Shown here piece after piece: positions 23,888 to 38,330 of a DNA stretch of 64,000 nt (positions are counted from its first letter, which is position 1; each line of letters opens with the position of its first letter). Under the pieces are notes generated by a model, which saw only the letters and a program-made list of their open reading frames with translations, searched no databases and was not told the origin of the DNA. The position numbers were made by a program, and so were the translations under genes. The DNA is from Todiramphus chloris collaris (Eukaryota; Chordata; Aves; Coraciiformes; Alcedinidae), in contig JANVCC010000021.1 of assembly GCA_025345505.1 (NCBI GenBank), positions 25,763,865-25,827,864 of the forward strand, written 5' to 3'.

Positions 23888-26800
23888 TGAGAGGCAGCAG
23901 TGAAGAGGTTAATTATACACTAACATAGGCCAGGTTATTATTTTGTATCTAAACTTGAAAGGAAGAAGGCTTGGAAGAAGCAGGAGTTAAAAGAGAAGGG
24001 ATGGATTTGGGAGGTGAAAGGAAGAATCACTTGCTTTGGGTCCAGAGCAAATATTCAGAAATGATTCCTTTTAAACAAAAATGACTAAGATTATATTAGC
24101 TAGCTTGGAATACCCCCTCAAGTATGCTCTTCCCCAAAGACAGACATTTCCTGGGATGTGGGGAAGTGCAAGAGGGAGGGGAGAAGGAGGGAGAATGGGG
24201 ATATTCGATGTGTTGCGGTACATCTGGAATCCTCCTATCTCTAGCAAGACTGGGAACACCTGGACAACACTTGTCTTCCTCTCCCACCCACCTGCGCAAA
24301 TTGCTAAGCACACCATGGCTCAAAGCACTACACCATATGCCAGTCACATCACAGAGATCCATTGTGACTTCTCTGAACATCAAAGAAAAGCCATTGCACA
24401 TCTTCTTCGCACAAATACTGAGGGGAACAGTTGTGAAGGGGTTAAAAGATCAAGTTCTGCTATAAAGATAACAGGAACTGGAGAACATGCAGCAGATGTT
24501 CCATGTGGAGGCACTTAAGTTTACAGTCCCACCTGTGTCTGTTTAATACCTTTAAAAGCAATCTCCTGCTCGTTTGTGAGGGATAAGAGAAAAATTAATG
24601 TTCCAATCTCAACATCTTCTCACAACATCCACATCCCACATGAGGAAAGGGAGGAGGGGATGGGATGAGTAGACAAGACAAGAGGGCTGAAGCTGAGATT
24701 TAAGAACACCAATATATGGAGATTTATGCAAGCACACATCCCCATGTGGAAAGTCAACCCTTCTTTTATGTGCAAGGCAACTCCTGCTCTGTGCTGGGGA
24801 GTGGCAGCCCAACTTTAATATTAGCGTTTAGAATGACTTAAGAGCAGCATGAACACTAACTATTCATGCCACAGAGTTTTACAGCCTTCTCTTTGTTTCC
24901 TTCCTTCCTGCTCTCATTCCTATTTCCCTTCCAAACAAACCACCTTCCATTACATATGCTGAATGACTGCAAAGTGGGAGAAAGGACTCAAAATAGTTAT
25001 GTTACAAATTTATGGAAATAAGCAACCAGAGAGATAAAGGCTGAGACTGAGTATGATCCAGCACACTATTAGAAACCCAAGGGTCCACATGGGAGAGGCT
25101 TGGGAAAGTTTCAGTCAGAAAGGAGTAAGTGAAGACTGAGCCTTCTTACATAGCAAAGTGAAACCATCACAAAGCACAAATCTACAAGGAAACAGACAGT
25201 ACTCAGGAAAGTATTTTTCTTCCATGTACATGTCCTTAGTTCAAATAGATCTAGGGCTAGAGGAAGAAAAACATCCAGTTACTAAGAGCAGTGAATTTTT
25301 TTCTGTTCATGCACACTAAGGAGATGAAAACATAGCCTGTCGGCTATAGGCAGGGACATGGGATATAAAATCTTGGTTCCATTTTTTTAACTTGCTGGCT
25401 ACAAAGAAAAGCTTCCAGGAATGACTCCACATAGCTGATAGGAGTTACATACCCACATCCACTGGCAGCCTGAAACGCTTCCAGGCTGATGAATCTCCCT
25501 GAACACATTCCTGCATCACTGCTAGACATTTTCAGCAAGCAGCAGGCAATAGGTAGAAGTGCATCTCTCAAGGAACTGAATTAGGAGTTGGCGGAAAGCG
25601 AGGTATATGGAGCTTGACAGCTGTGATCTTAAAAGGGAACAAATTGTTCAGCTGAGTGATGCCGATCTCTCTGTGAACTTCCACTGACATCACTGGGATA
25701 CTGTTGTGATGGAAAGTATGCAATTCGTATATTTATACTGTGACCCACAAACCATAATTTAACATGGAATTCAACCCTCTGCGCTAAATGACTTTGACAC
25801 CCCGAGGCTACAGCAATTCAGAGAACAAAACAACTACTGTTTCCTCAGGCAGGCACAGTTCTTGAAAATATAACGTTACACAGAAAACAAAGGTAGAATA
25901 GTTTCATAACTATGTACAACACACCTTAGAGCCTTGTCTTATCCCAGATGTCTCCTTACTACTGGCTATCTGCCATTTACACCAATCTCCCATTTCAGGT
26001 CTTGGCACAACCCAAATCACTCCTCCTTGTGACCTATCTAGAGGAGGAGTTAAAACCAAGGATTAGCTGGAGGGTAACTATGAGATGCCTGCTTACAAAG
26101 GAGATCGCCTCTCTAATTGGCAGAGTGCTACAGCAACCCTCCAGAAATATTTATTCTGTTTCTAGTTTTGCTGTGTCCCTGATGGCAGATTGTGGGTGCA
26201 TCCCTTTGTGATTTTATACCTCAGTTTACCTATCTTCTCTCATGCAACCATTACTTAAACACTTAGAATGTTCCATGATCAAAAACTGGGATTTCAGCAT
26301 CTTAGGAAGATGTTAGTATAGCAGTTGTTGCTCAAGAGCTGAAGTTGCAGTAGCAGATAGCCAGATAATGTCTGGCTTTATCTGCACAACTAGGTGCACA
26401 CACATACAAACACACAGGACTGCATAACTACAAGCTACCTTGTTTACAAGTGACACATTACTCTATTTAGCAACACTTTGACACAGTAGCTGCAATACAT
26501 TATGAATACAGCTTCTTCATGGATAATGTCATAGATATTATTGGCTACTACTCTCTCCCCCTGAGTCAGGTATATTTTCTGGAAATATCTGCAGGTCTGA
26601 AAGGAAGCACGGTTTGCAGTGAAGTATTTGCAGAGAGTTCAAAGCTCACCAGCAGAGAACCACTTCTGGTTCGACAGTAGCAAAAGCAATTCTGACTGTG
26701 AAACTACTTCTACGCCATAAGCAACATCCTCACTGTACAGCTGCAGCCTGCATAAGGATTCAAGAGGTAGGACTACATGGGTTGACTGTCACATCCAGAA

Positions 26801-29419
26801 TTCTGGTGAAGCCAGGAAGACACAGTCATTTCTAATTTCAGATGAACTACCTTAAAAGCTCACAACGTGCTTCTTAAAATTGTGGCTGGGAAATACTGAG
26901 AAGCTTGATTTCTCTTTAGAAGACACTACTCATTGTATCAACACTCCTACTAGCTTGCAATGCTCCTCCCAGGTGAAGGCTGCCGATCACTGCAGAGATG
27001 AACTGCTGCTGCACAGCAACATAGCAAGGGCTTATAAAAAATGCAGAGGTGGGTTTATTTTTTCCCCATTACCTTTCTCTGTGCTAGCTTGCCCTTTGCT
27101 ATCAGCTGGCTGGGATGAGACCTTCCAGACAGGTTCTGGGGCCAGTAGCCATTGCTTGTTTGAGTACAGGAGACTTCTGCAGTTCCATGTAAGCATGTTG
27201 GCTTTCCTAGCACCCTGACCAAGTCTCCTGTTCAGCCCCACTTTCACCTTCAGATTTAATGATTTCAATTTCTTATTATTTCTGTTATATAACTATGACG
27301 CCCCTTTGTTTATTTTGCCTATAATCCCATGTCCCTCCCCTACCAGGACAAATGGCTTAAGATGAGGAATATTGCCAAGGGTCTTAGCCTGTGTTTTAGA
27401 GAAAGGCCTTTTCCACTTTGCTGTCCCTGGCACAGGGTGGAGATGTGGGCTCCAGCCACTCTCCTGCCCTACACCAGAAGCCTGAGGAGCACATCACAGT
27501 ACCCCTGGGATAACTGGCCCTACCCTGGTGATAAGACTGTAGAAAGACAGAAGCTCTCATGCTTCCTATGTTGCGTTTCAAGGATTTTAGTAATGCAGAG
27601 TGCTAGCAAATTATTTGTTTATTAACCCTTTACAGTTCAGGGACAGACATCTTGAGGGCCAAACGTGAGACCTGAAGTGGTCCCTCCAGGAGCTCCTTGC
27701 AGAATGATTTGGGTCCCTGCTAGCACCTACCTCTTCCAGCTGCTCTGGTGCCCTGTGGATGGTACCATGCGCCTGGGGCAAGTGAAAGATCAATGGTGGT
27801 ATGGTGAGCTAATGAGTACTTAGGGATTCTAGGCACCTGGGGAAAGGAATGCCATGAATAACACATTGTCCCACTAATAGCTGCCTGGAAATAAGGGGTA
27901 CCTCCTCAGGCCCTCTCCACACACTTTTAAATCTCTTTTAACTCTGATGTAGTAGCAAACAGATCTCTGTTACTATGAGTAAGGAATCTTATAAAGCTAA
28001 AATCCTCCTGCGTGGTCCCTACCATGGTCTTCTTTCTGTTAAAAATAGCCCTGTAAACACCAGTTATTAGGTGGTTTGCTATCTGGAGAATGGATGGTTA
28101 CTGCACTCATTGAAACTTTCAGGGCTGGGATCTAATTCACAGAGTCCTTTGGTGTTTTCTCTTTAAAGACCTGTATTTCTTTTATTTCTGTTCCCCCATC
28201 TCTTTCTGTGTTACATTGACTTGCTCATTGCTGGTATGCAGGTTACCACAGAAAACATTCTTAACTTGCTCTATACATGATACTTATTTATATTTTCTTC
28301 TCCGTTGCTGTTAGCCAAGAAATAATTGTCTGTCTTATCTGCAACTGAAGCCACAAAAAAGCAGAGACCAGAGGCCACAGTCTTGGGGCAGTGAAGGTTT
28401 TCTATTTCTCTTTTCTTCGCTGTAGTTATTATAACTCTATTTTATTTTTCCCCTTTTAAGATGAATAAATATTACTGCAGCACTGAATTAAACCCTTTGC
28501 TATGGTGTAAAATGTTTGCTTTTAAAAAAATAAAGAAAACTTATTAAATGCTTTAAAAAGAGTTTTTCCCAGTGTTCACAAATTAAACTTCTAATTTTGG
28601 GTTCTCTTTAGTAAAAAGTTGAGTTTTTGATGTTGGTCAGGAGGGGTTCTTTGATGCCTCTTGCTTATTGTTGAGAAGAAGCAAAACGGAAGGAAGCAGA
28701 ATTTCTCAATGCATTCCAGTTTATATTCCTAATTTCTTTTGGGACAACAATTTGAAGTAGACTAACTCATGCTTTTAAAGCAGAATATCTGCTGGGAGAG
28801 CAAGAGGAGAATCCACTGAATGTATCCAGTTCTATGCTGAGATTTGCTGCCTAGACTGAAGAGAGGTAGATTTATGGATGGTGGAGAATGTAGTGGTTAG
28901 CTTTGCTGAGTGTAAAGGCAGTCTCAGTTGTAGCATGAATGCCTGTACAATAGTAGTTGCACACTTGCATGTAGCATCTAGCACATTAATTACAGTTTTC
29001 CTAGCAATGGGAATACCAGAATCCTCCAACATAGAACTTCTCTGACTCTGTAAGGTTAAAATAAATAGTGATTGCTTCTGGCAGTACAGCATTTATGAAA
29101 TCAAATGCATGTGTTCTATATATGTAGTGCTACACATGTACCACTGTTCTATAAAAGTGCATCTGTGCCTCATCTTGGATCACATGTCATCAGCTTCATA
29201 TGGCATTTACTGGCAGGATGCCATAAGAAAGAATATTCACAGTGTAATTAAGAAAACATACACTTCTTACTGCCCGTCATTTATCTCTGTATCTCTAATA
29301 GAAAACGGATCTGTAACATCTGAATTCCCTTAAATAATATGAAATAGCACGTGGCCAAGTTGTTGATTACCAGGCTGACCAGGGATTGCTGTTGTCTGCT
29401 CTCTTACAGCCGTCCTTAC
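23888..29419. other. Unique sequence, no gene seen; G-run cluster
   Basis: A quadruplex-type G-run cluster lies at 24174-24200 (listed separately). Longer frames at 24081-24518 are G/A-composition artefacts on overlapping strands. I recognised no gene or repeat family. Confidence 0.4.
24174..24200 (+). other. G-quadruplex motif on + strand
   Basis: Four G-runs of three or four (24174-24176, 24178-24181, 24189-24191, 24197-24200) with loops of 1, 7 and 5 nt satisfy the usual quadruplex pattern. It sits in a purine-rich stretch from about 24150. Confidence 0.6.
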
Positions 29420-29458
29420 CTGGCATACTATGTGCCAAAGAATCATTCAATTTGCATC
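29420..29458 (-). other. Candidate micro-exon on - strand (39 nt)
   Basis: Read on the - strand, a pyrimidine-rich 3' splice site (CAGACTCCTTCTGCCTGCTAG) precedes 39 nt. A strong 5' splice site (CCAG then GTAAGG) follows. The length is a multiple of three, and only one frame is open: two bases, 12 codons (CKLNDSLAHSMP), one base. The leftover G would pair with the CT opening the - strand candidate at 13310-13468 to make an alanine codon, so the two could be consecutive exons across a 16-kb intron. No homology is recognised. Confidence 0.25.
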
Positions 29459-32400
29459 CTAGCAGGCAGAAGGAGTCTGAAGTGGTAATTAAGCTCTCCA
29501 CTGCCTTGCAAGTTTTATTGCTGTAGGTATCCAGAATCTGATTCTCCTTGAAGGTTAACAATGTGATGGAGAGAGCCATTAATTTCAACAAAGATGCAGA
29601 TTTACACTTGTGAAGGAAAAGAGGTCTGATGCTGTCAGTGGTAATGATACAGACTGAAGAAAGGTAAACCTTCTTTGTTCTCAGATTGTCTCCAGAAAAC
29701 TCTAGTTCTATATCTACGCACTAAACCTGAGATTATGGTGGTTTATGGTTGTGTAAAGTTGTTTAAATATTTAAAACAGCTATTGCCAAGCAAAACAGGA
29801 TGCATGAAAGACCCCATCTTGTTTCATACAACTGGGATTTATTTCCTCTTGATGCTGTCTGTCTGTTTATTTGTTTGAAATAAAAAAAAAAAAAAAAAAA
29901 AACCCACAAAAAACTGAAACAGCTAACCAGGAGAGAGAGTAGCACAACAGGGAGATGTCTTCTTTCATCTGAGGTAAACTTGCAAAATGGTCTCAGATGA
30001 GGTGTTTGTAGTAACTCCTCTTGCTTCACTTGGTAAGTACTCATTCTTTCCTCCTTCCTGCAAGGTACAGCAACTGGAAGATACAGAGGAGAGGTGACTG
30101 AGAGACTTAAGGAGAGATTAACATCATTCACTTCAGAGTCTTTGAGATGTACAGCTATCCATTCTACCTGTTGTTAACGTTTGTTTGCTATAGAATATTT
30201 AATGCAATACAGGCTACAAATTTTAACCAGACATTAGAGAAACTAGGACTAAATCTATTTACAAAGCCATCAAGAATTCCAGGACCTACCATGGAACAGA
30301 ATTTCTTATTGGAATGTATTCACTCATATTTGAGAGGTAATTTTGTTATAAATGAGCAATGACTCTTTCCTCTCTCATAATTTTATTTTTGCTATAATTC
30401 CACTCCATGGCAATCTGTGTTTGAGATTGCTGCCTTTAATATGCTGCCTTTCTTGGAAACAGGCACTTCAATGTAAAGGTATTTAATTTGAGTGATCCCA
30501 CTTGCTAATGAGAATCTTAGGGCATATCTAAGAGCAGGTGATGGTCTAATACAGACTACTTTTGCACAGAAATCAAAGCATCTGTGTCAGTTTTGCATAG
30601 ACTCTGTAATGATGAGGTCTGTTGAGAAGCAGGATGTATCATTGAGGCTGCACGGTGACACTGGTAGGACTGTACTGCAGAACTGTTTGGTTCTCAGGAT
30701 CTAAGCTAGTTCCACTACAAAGCCCTGAACTGTACAACATGGATGCAACAACCCAGTTTGGATTTTATGGTTCATAGCATTATAGGACTCAGATGCATCA
30801 TCAAATCAGTAAGCCAAAATTTAAGGCCCAGAATGGATGTCTACAAAGGGATTTGAATGGAGCTTCAATTTCTGATCTGGTGATGCTAAGTGAAAAGCCT
30901 TTTTTCTCCTCTTTCTTATTCTCTTCCCCAACAATGAAGTATGATAAAATTAGGGCATTCTCCAGCAAAATACAGGGTCTGACTCCCTTTAGTAGAGAGA
31001 ATTATTAAGCCAAGATTATTAAATCAGACCCTAAATAAAAAGTTAGAAGTATTTTCCTACAAGAACCTTTTCCCCACCCAGGATCCTAAGTGGTGTCACT
31101 CCAACTCAGGAATGAAGGGAAGATGTATTCCTGGGCTCTGTATTTTGATTATCTAACTCTAGATAGATGCACACTCAGTATGCTGACTATAATGGACCCT
31201 ATACAGAAGAGCCTAAACTCTCCAGCACTGTACAGCAAGCTGACACAGTGGACTCTATACCACTTACACATGTACTTTGTTTCTGCTCCTTTTTTAATAC
31301 CCTCTTAAATAAGTTGCTGAATATGCACAATGAATAAGGCCAAAAGATATGGTGCAGCAAGTTTTCTCATAAACAGAGATGCATAATAAAAATTTGTGTT
31401 CATTGCCTACAGCTTGTAAGGACAATGCAGATTGAAATCATGTCTTTCAGAAGAGCATCAGTGAGATCTGTATTCTGTGGGTTACAACGCATTTGCTTTT
31501 TTCAATAGCTAAATTTGTATTGATGGACAAAGCAAATACATAAAATAGGAAAGTATTTTTCCCATTTTTATAGCAATATGTTTCTGTGATTTACCTAACA
31601 TTACAAGTATACACCAAAGACATCCAGAATTAAGAATTAAGGACAAAAGACCAAGCTGAGATCTCCAATTCACAGAGTACTATTCACATCCATGAGTACT
31701 TTGCATCTCCAGTAACTCAGATAAACTGTTCAAATACCATTAAGCAATAGTACAGTTCTGACCACTTTAATGTCTGATTGATCAGTCTAGGAAATGTGTG
31801 TGAAATATGCCATTGTCTTATAGTTACTGAGAGATTCTGCAGCAATAAAGCTAATTTTCAGGTGTAGCAAAGTCTAGTTTTGAAATGAGTAGCTACATCT
31901 TCACATATATAAATCCAGACAGTAAAAATGCCATTCTGTGGGAGTCATATGGAGTTCTGTGCAGCAGCCACTGTCTGATAATAGTATCATAAATCTACCA
32001 TTATTTGAAACTAGGCCATTTGGCTACCTTGACCTATTTTATTTACTTTCTATCTTTTATATCCCTCAGAAACTCACATTAATAGCTGATGGATTCAAAT
32101 ACTTGGTCTTTTTGGGGTTTTTTTCCTTCTTCTTTAGCAGGAGCAACTTGAAGTCACCAAGTGACCAAGAGGTTTGTGAAGCAAAGAAGTTTCTTTCTCC
32201 CTTTTCCTTAAAGTATTTCAGTGTTAATGTCATGTTGACACAACCCTCAGATTGTATAGCTATTGTAGGGTCACTTTTTTTCCAACTGGAGTTAGAATTT
32301 TATGTTAAATTGACCTCAGTGGGGCAAATCAGTCCACTGTGAAGCCTGTAGCATGAGAAAATTTTTGGCATCCCAGGGGGAAGATGCAGCTATTGTCTAA

Positions 32401-33151
32401 ACCCCTCCTTTACAAGCTGTCAGGAAGCAGCTCTAATCAGGGACAGCTGACCTGGGATGACAGTTCTCTTCCACAGTAATTTGCAGTTCCAGAATCTTGT
32501 TTTTGTTCCACCTTGGCACAAAGAAGAAAATCTTTTGAACTTCTTATGCCAGTCAGACTCTGACAAACTCAGGGTAATGTTTTCCAGCTCATTCACTCCA
32601 ATTCTAGAGAACGAAGAACTGTAATGGGGATCTTTCACATCTCAGGTTAGTATCCTAACTGACTAGCTAAAGAGTCTGTCCCTGTTTTCCTCACTTTTAC
32701 TTTGACCTTGAAGATGAATCCTAGGATGTGTTGGAGAAGTGTTGAGTTTCATCTGCAAAGAAGGCTCCAAAGAGCAAATATTTTGACCAAATTAAAAAAG
32801 AAAAAAAAGAAAAAAAAAGAAAAAATATAAAAAATTGAACAATTTTGCCACCAAAAAAACCCCAAACAAACAAACAAAAAAGTCTTACTAAAATTAATAT
32901 TGTAAATTCAGTTTCAAAAAAGTTCTGGGGTGTCAACATAGCAGAGGTAAACTTTGGACCTCCAAGAATGCCGTCTACCCATCTGATAAAAAATCAATTA
33001 CATTTATGTCACCATCTTGGATATGAAAAAAAACCCCCAAATTATTATTTTTTATCACAGTAAAATTGCTTCATTGACTTTGCTCAGTCTTTGTGTGTAG
33101 GAAACAAGGTCTTTACTGAATTCTCTTTTTCTAAGAAGACTTGAGGATTAA
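29459..33151. other. Unique AT-rich sequence, A21 tract
   Basis: It holds 21 uninterrupted A at 29882-29902 after a GTCTGTCTGTTTATTTG stretch, and A/C-rich low complexity at 32795-32880. The 134-codon frame at 31938-32342 is T-rich and hydrophobic without splice context, so I do not call it. Confidence 0.4.
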
Positions 33152-33817
33152 AGTAACTATAGACCTGTTAGTCTGACCTCGGTACCAGGGAAGGTCATAG
33201 AGTGGATCATCTTGAGTGCTCTTACAAGCCATATAGAGGGCAACCAGTGGATCAGGGCCATTCAGCATGGGTTTAGGAAAGGCAGATCTTGCCTGATGAA
33301 CCTGATCTCCTTCTATGACAAGATGACCTGACTACTGGATGAGGGAAAGGCTGTGGATGTGGTCTACCTGGACTTCCGGAAAGCATATGACACTGTTCTC
33401 CATAGATTTCTAATGGAAAAACTGGCTGCTCGTGACCTGGATGAGAATATGATCTGCTGGATCAAGCACTGGTCCAGAATGAAAGTTCAGAATTAAAGGA
33501 CATTGTAGAGGGGTTGGTGCTGGTCTCTTCTCTCAGGTAATTAGTGACAGAACCAGAGGGAATGGCCTCAAGCTGAAACAAGGTAGGTTTAGACTAGACA
33601 CTAGGAAAAAATCCTTCATGGAAAGAGTATTGAAATATTGGAATAGGCTGACCAGGGAGGTGGTTGAGTCACCATCCCTGGAAGTGTTTAAGCATCACTT
33701 AGATGTGGTGTTGGGTGATATGGTCTAGGGGTGAACTTGTAGAGTAGGGTTGAAGTTTGGACACAATGATCCCAACCTAAATGGTCTTTTCCAACCTAAA
33801 TGATTCTGTGATTCTGA
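33152..33817 (+). mobile_element. CR1 LINE with internal deletion (+)
   Basis: It opens in the reverse-transcriptase ORF ('agacctgttagtctgacctc', 33162) and carries recognisable RT sequence (AVDVVYLDFRKAYDTV) interrupted by an in-frame TGA at 33329-33331. Near 33490-33500 it jumps to the 3' coding end and continues through 'ggttgagtcaccatccctgg' to GGTCTTTTCCAACCTAAATGATTCTGTGATTCTG. It is a dead copy. Its 3' end is the same type as the copy at 12311-12836, and the shared phrase 'aaaggacattgta' marks both. Confidence 0.95.
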
Positions 33818-34860
33818 CCTTAGTTAAAAAGGCAGAATTTCAGAATATGTATTCAAATTGATGGTGGAAGTGTGAGGCTTTTGCTTCATAGGACAGATTG
33901 TGTATCTGTTTATTGACATCATGTTTGTTTTACCTGTTGCACCTGGACACAATGCTGTAATTGAAAAGTAGAGACAGCAGCTGAGGCACTTAATGAAACA
34001 AGCATCAAAAGCTGTTATTTTCTACCAAAATAAGCAATAAAGTGTTTATGATATGAACTTTTAGAGGTGACAGAATATTAGTCAGATTTTTTTCTTGAAA
34101 AGACAGTAACTAGGACAATTAAAATAATAGTGGAAGAATAAAAACTCATCTGACAAAAAACCTCATTTGGTAAAAATGTAAAGTTAATATGCTTACTATA
34201 TGAAAGGAAAACATTAGATGGAACATTTTTCACTGTGATTTTTTTATCTTTCTGTTTTAGCAACAACTCAGTAAATGAGTCCAATTTGGTTGGTAATACA
34301 TGAAAATGAGCAGAGGAATTCGTACACAGTGTTGGACTGGGACAACAAAGATAAGTCTACCAGTCCAAAAAAAAAGAAATCATTTTGTCCATTATCAGGA
34401 AATTAAATGCTTTGGCTATTTTGGGAAACAACTGACCAGACATATATGACATTTTCTCTAAATATGGTAACATAAGGTTTGACACAATTAAATCACAAGT
34501 GTCTGAAACAACTAATATACAAGAAAGAAATCTAAATCTTCTACTAATACACAAGGACATTTAACTAAAGTAAAAGACCCTAAAAACATGATGAATATTC
34601 AGTGACATTTAATAATCAGCATTTTGGTCTACTTTACTAATGAAAGGGGTTATTTCAGTCTGAAATGGATTTATTAGATCTAAATACCTTCTATATAGAT
34701 GTTTTTTGTGTGTGTTTTGCCTTTTTATTCTGTCCCTCTTGTCATTGAGTTTAAGGAACAATACTATAAAATGCTTTTGGAAGAATCTTTATTGTAATTA
34801 CTGTCAATATGTAAATTCAGAGTATGAAGAAATAGATGGAAGAGACAAGAGATGCAATCA
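33818..34860. other. Unique AT-rich sequence between two CR1 copies
   Basis: No gene or repeat was recognised. Open frames are short and AT-driven. Confidence 0.45.
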
Positions 34861-35385
34861 CATGCTCAGGTGGGAAGAAATCTTGGGAGCTCCTAATCCA
34901 ACCTCCTGCTCAAAACAGGAGCATCTCAGAGGTCAAACCATGTACTTCAGTGCTTTTTCTGGTTGTGTCTTGAAAAACTCCAAGAACAGAGACAACACAA
35001 CTTCTCAGAACCACCTGCTCCACTCTCCAACTGTTGTCCTTACATCCAGTTTCTCCTTATATCCACTTTCTTTCAGTTTGTGCCCATTGCCTCCCATCCT
35101 CCCACCACACACCACTGTGAAGAGCCTGGTTCCTGTTGGCCTTTTTCTGAAGCATGCCTATGTCCCTCTGAAAGGCTGCCTTACCCTTCAGTATATTGAT
35201 TTATCCTTTCCATTCGGTGTCATCTGCAAGCTTGATATAGGTGTATCCTGTCATTTCCTTCATGCCACTGATAAGAACTTTAAAAAGGACAGGTACCAGC
35301 ACTCTTGTAACTTACCTCCAGGTAGAGTACAACCCATTAACCTCTACTCCTGGAGCGTGATGATCCAGTGCTGCAGAATATTGCT
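34861..35385 (-). mobile_element. CR1 LINE, antisense, internally deleted
   Basis: The + strand reads the complement of a CR1 3' end: 'tcctaatccaacctcctgctc' (34891), then 'tccttatatccactttc' (35053), 'caccactgtgaagagcctgg' (35110) and 'ggtgtcatctgcaagcttga' (35215). The last is the complement of the RT segment around FADD. The central part between about 35150 and 35200 is missing. The long + strand open frame over it (34706-35404) is an antisense artefact. It is more diverged than the other copies, and the terminal repeat is not recognisable, so it is probably older. Confidence 0.9.
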
Positions 35386-38330
35386 CCATTCTGGTATATT
35401 CTGATCTAGGTGGGAATCATGTTCTGAAAGCATAATGACTTCCTTAAAAAAATAGTTCTGGTTGTAATCTGAATAAGCAGAATGGGGAAAAAATGCTTGG
35501 TCTATTCTTGTCCTGGAAACATTTTAAAAGGAGCTCTTTTAAACAGTGTTTTCACTAGCAGGATGTATCTCTGGCCAGCATATACAGAGATGGTCTGTGT
35601 TATAAATGATTCTACAGAACAGTGCTATTGAGTGTACTGAGAAACTTTAGTTGGCATTCTGGTAACAAGATTCTTCCAGCACAAGTATAAAAATGGCCTA
35701 AATCTTCAGCATCAAACTATATAAAGCATCACTAGCATGTTCTTGTGGAATACATGCTACAACCATTCTGTCAAGGAAAATAAAAATAAATGATTCTAAG
35801 ATGTAATGTAAATGTTTCCCCCAAAGTAACTACCACTAATTTTGGTATCATTCATTATGGTCCCAGAAAGTTCCATAGCATTTAAGCCTACAAGATTTGG
35901 TTTTCCATCTAAGTTCAAATAATTTTATGCAAAATACTTCTATTTTGCAAATTACTGCAAGGAGAATAAACATTGCAGAAGAATATAATTATAGAAATAA
36001 ATTGAAATCAGCTGTTACTTCTCAAAAAATCATAGTTTTCCCTCTTTTCCCCCTTTCTTCTAAATTTTTCTCAAAATACTGTTTTAAGTGTATAGTGACT
36101 CTGATATCTAGAACAATTACTCTTTCTTACTGATTTTCATAAGACAAAAAAGATGTAATAGGATGTTGAAAAGATGGTCTGAATGCATAAAGGACTTTTC
36201 AGAACAATGAATTCCCTAAGTGAAAAAATCTTCAGCCTGCATATTTTCTTTGATTGAATCCATATGTATGTAGTCCTGTAAATAAATAAATGAAGACGAT
36301 GCATGGTTTGCTGTGGAAATGACAGACCACTGTCACAAGATAACTGCTGTCTAGATTGCCTTTTCTACTGTGTTTGCCTGGAAATATCAACATGACTTTT
36401 TAAGTAGAGTGAGTTGTTAAATTGAATTAAATTGATATTGACCCAAAAAGGAAAAAAAAAAAAAAAGGAAGAAAAAAAGCAGCAAAAAAGCGCAGTCTTT
36501 AGAATCTGCTGACTGTATGGACTATATCTCTTCTGACTATAATGGTTGCTTAAACAGTTTCAGCTGCCCACATTCAAATATGTATCACCACTTCAGAAAC
36601 TGAAGTGGATCCAAAATGTATCAAGTCACTCATATCAACAGTGAAGAAGCTTTTCTTTTCAGTGTAGTGACAGCAAGGAAATATTTAACTCAAGAAAATA
36701 AATGATAAGTTTATAAACAAAGATTGAAGGTTCTCATCTTAACCTTTGTTTTTCTTATCACTCTTGTGGTACTTAGGTGGTAGTATATTGGGAAACACCT
36801 TTAGGAAGTTTTTGGTGATTTTGACCATTTAGACAGCTTAGAGAGTAAGCTTAGGAGAGTTTCCTGTTTATCAAAAACAGTTTTGTAAAACATTTTCATA
36901 GTCAATACATAAATGAATTATTTGTTAATTAAAACAAAACTATGAGTATTTGTATGAGAAGTACATTGCACTGAAGCTGCTGACTACTTCAGCTTACAGA
37001 TAGAGTATTTGATGATGTTAAAAATGCTGCATGAACCCACTTTGCAGTGGTAATGAAAGGATTCCTTCACGCAGCCAGTATAAACATCAGATGAAATAAA
37101 ACAGTTCCTCTGCATTGAATGCTCAGATAAAATGTCATCTCCTAATATTTTGTTAAACTTCAGTATTTTTTTGGTGAGAAAGGATGTCTGCCTGTCAGTA
37201 TTTTGATCTTTCTTAAAGCATTACTCAGATTCACAGACTCTTGCCATTTGTTTATCTTTAAGACATTTTGGCTGTCTATTAAGTATGTCTTGCAGAAGGC
37301 AATAAACACCCAGCACTGAACTAACAAAAAGACTCCTTAGAATATGACAGCTTTCACAGTATATGAACACTTTGTTACACAGTGGAGGAAGTATTTTCTC
37401 TGTTTCTAGCCTTAAAATCTTTCAGTTTTTTCAAAGCATTTATTGATTTTTCCTTATCCTCTTCTTATTCCATGACACAGATGTTTTTGTTTACTCTTCC
37501 TAGAGTCATTGAATTTATGCTTTAAAAATATTCTGGTTTGTATGGAAGTGTGATGTATGTTAAGGGTTATGATACTAATGATATTTTGCTTTTTAGTATG
37601 CAATGCTTTTGGAAGACCAAATGCATGATAAATGTCAACTAGAAAGTTATTTTGTGGTTTTTTTCTGTCTCTGATGGCTGTTACTGTAATTCTGATAAAA
37701 CACAAGAAAGAGTGAAAGTCTAATATGGCTAAAATTGGAAAAGGTTGTTAGTTAAATTGTAACAAGAAAAAGACTTGGATTTTCTGAAATTGCATTAAAA
37801 CAGATAGGTGAGAAAGAAATGTCTGAACAAAAAAAAAAGCATTAGGAAATGGACAAAAAAGCAATAGGAAAAGGCAAGGGAAGAATGAGATATCAACAAA
37901 AATGAAAGCTATAATATATTATTTACTCAACTTTATTTTTGTAAACCACTTAAGAAGAAATTGTAACTTGTAAATGAGTGTTATCTATCTAGCAGCTAAT
38001 TACTGTGTACAATAGTTGGACCATATTAATCTGCTCTTGGGATTATGACAGAAAGACAATTAGAGTTGCCATTCTTCACATGAAGATACATGTAAATAAG
38101 CCAGGTCACCCTAAAGAAAGTTATGTAACTTTTATTCGCCTTGATTTCAGTGAACATCAAGGCATCAAGAGCTTATTCTCTCCAGCCCCCCTTTCAGTGT
38201 CTCATGACATGGAGTCATCTGTGGCTCTCTTTTTAATGACTGGAGGGAGACTGTGACCTCCAGAGGGTAATTCAGGTCTCCCTAGTGAGATTTCTGTCTC
38301 CTTCTCACTATTGATCATGGAATTTATCTG
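35386..38330. other. Unique AT-rich sequence, no gene seen
   Basis: It holds an A15 tract (36452-36466) in A/G-rich sequence. No gene or interspersed repeat family was recognised. Confidence 0.45.

Noticed and set aside
24081-24518. 145-codon + strand frame
   Set aside because: Overlaps 101- and 113-codon frames in other phases over a G/A-rich stretch. No acceptor or recognised domain.
31938-32342. 134-codon + strand frame
   Set aside because: T-rich, F/L/S-dominated frame without splice context, as expected from AT-rich noise.
34706-35404. 232-codon open frame on + strand
   Set aside because: It covers an antisense CR1 copy. The reverse complement of CR1 3' ends is pyrimidine-rich and stays open by composition.
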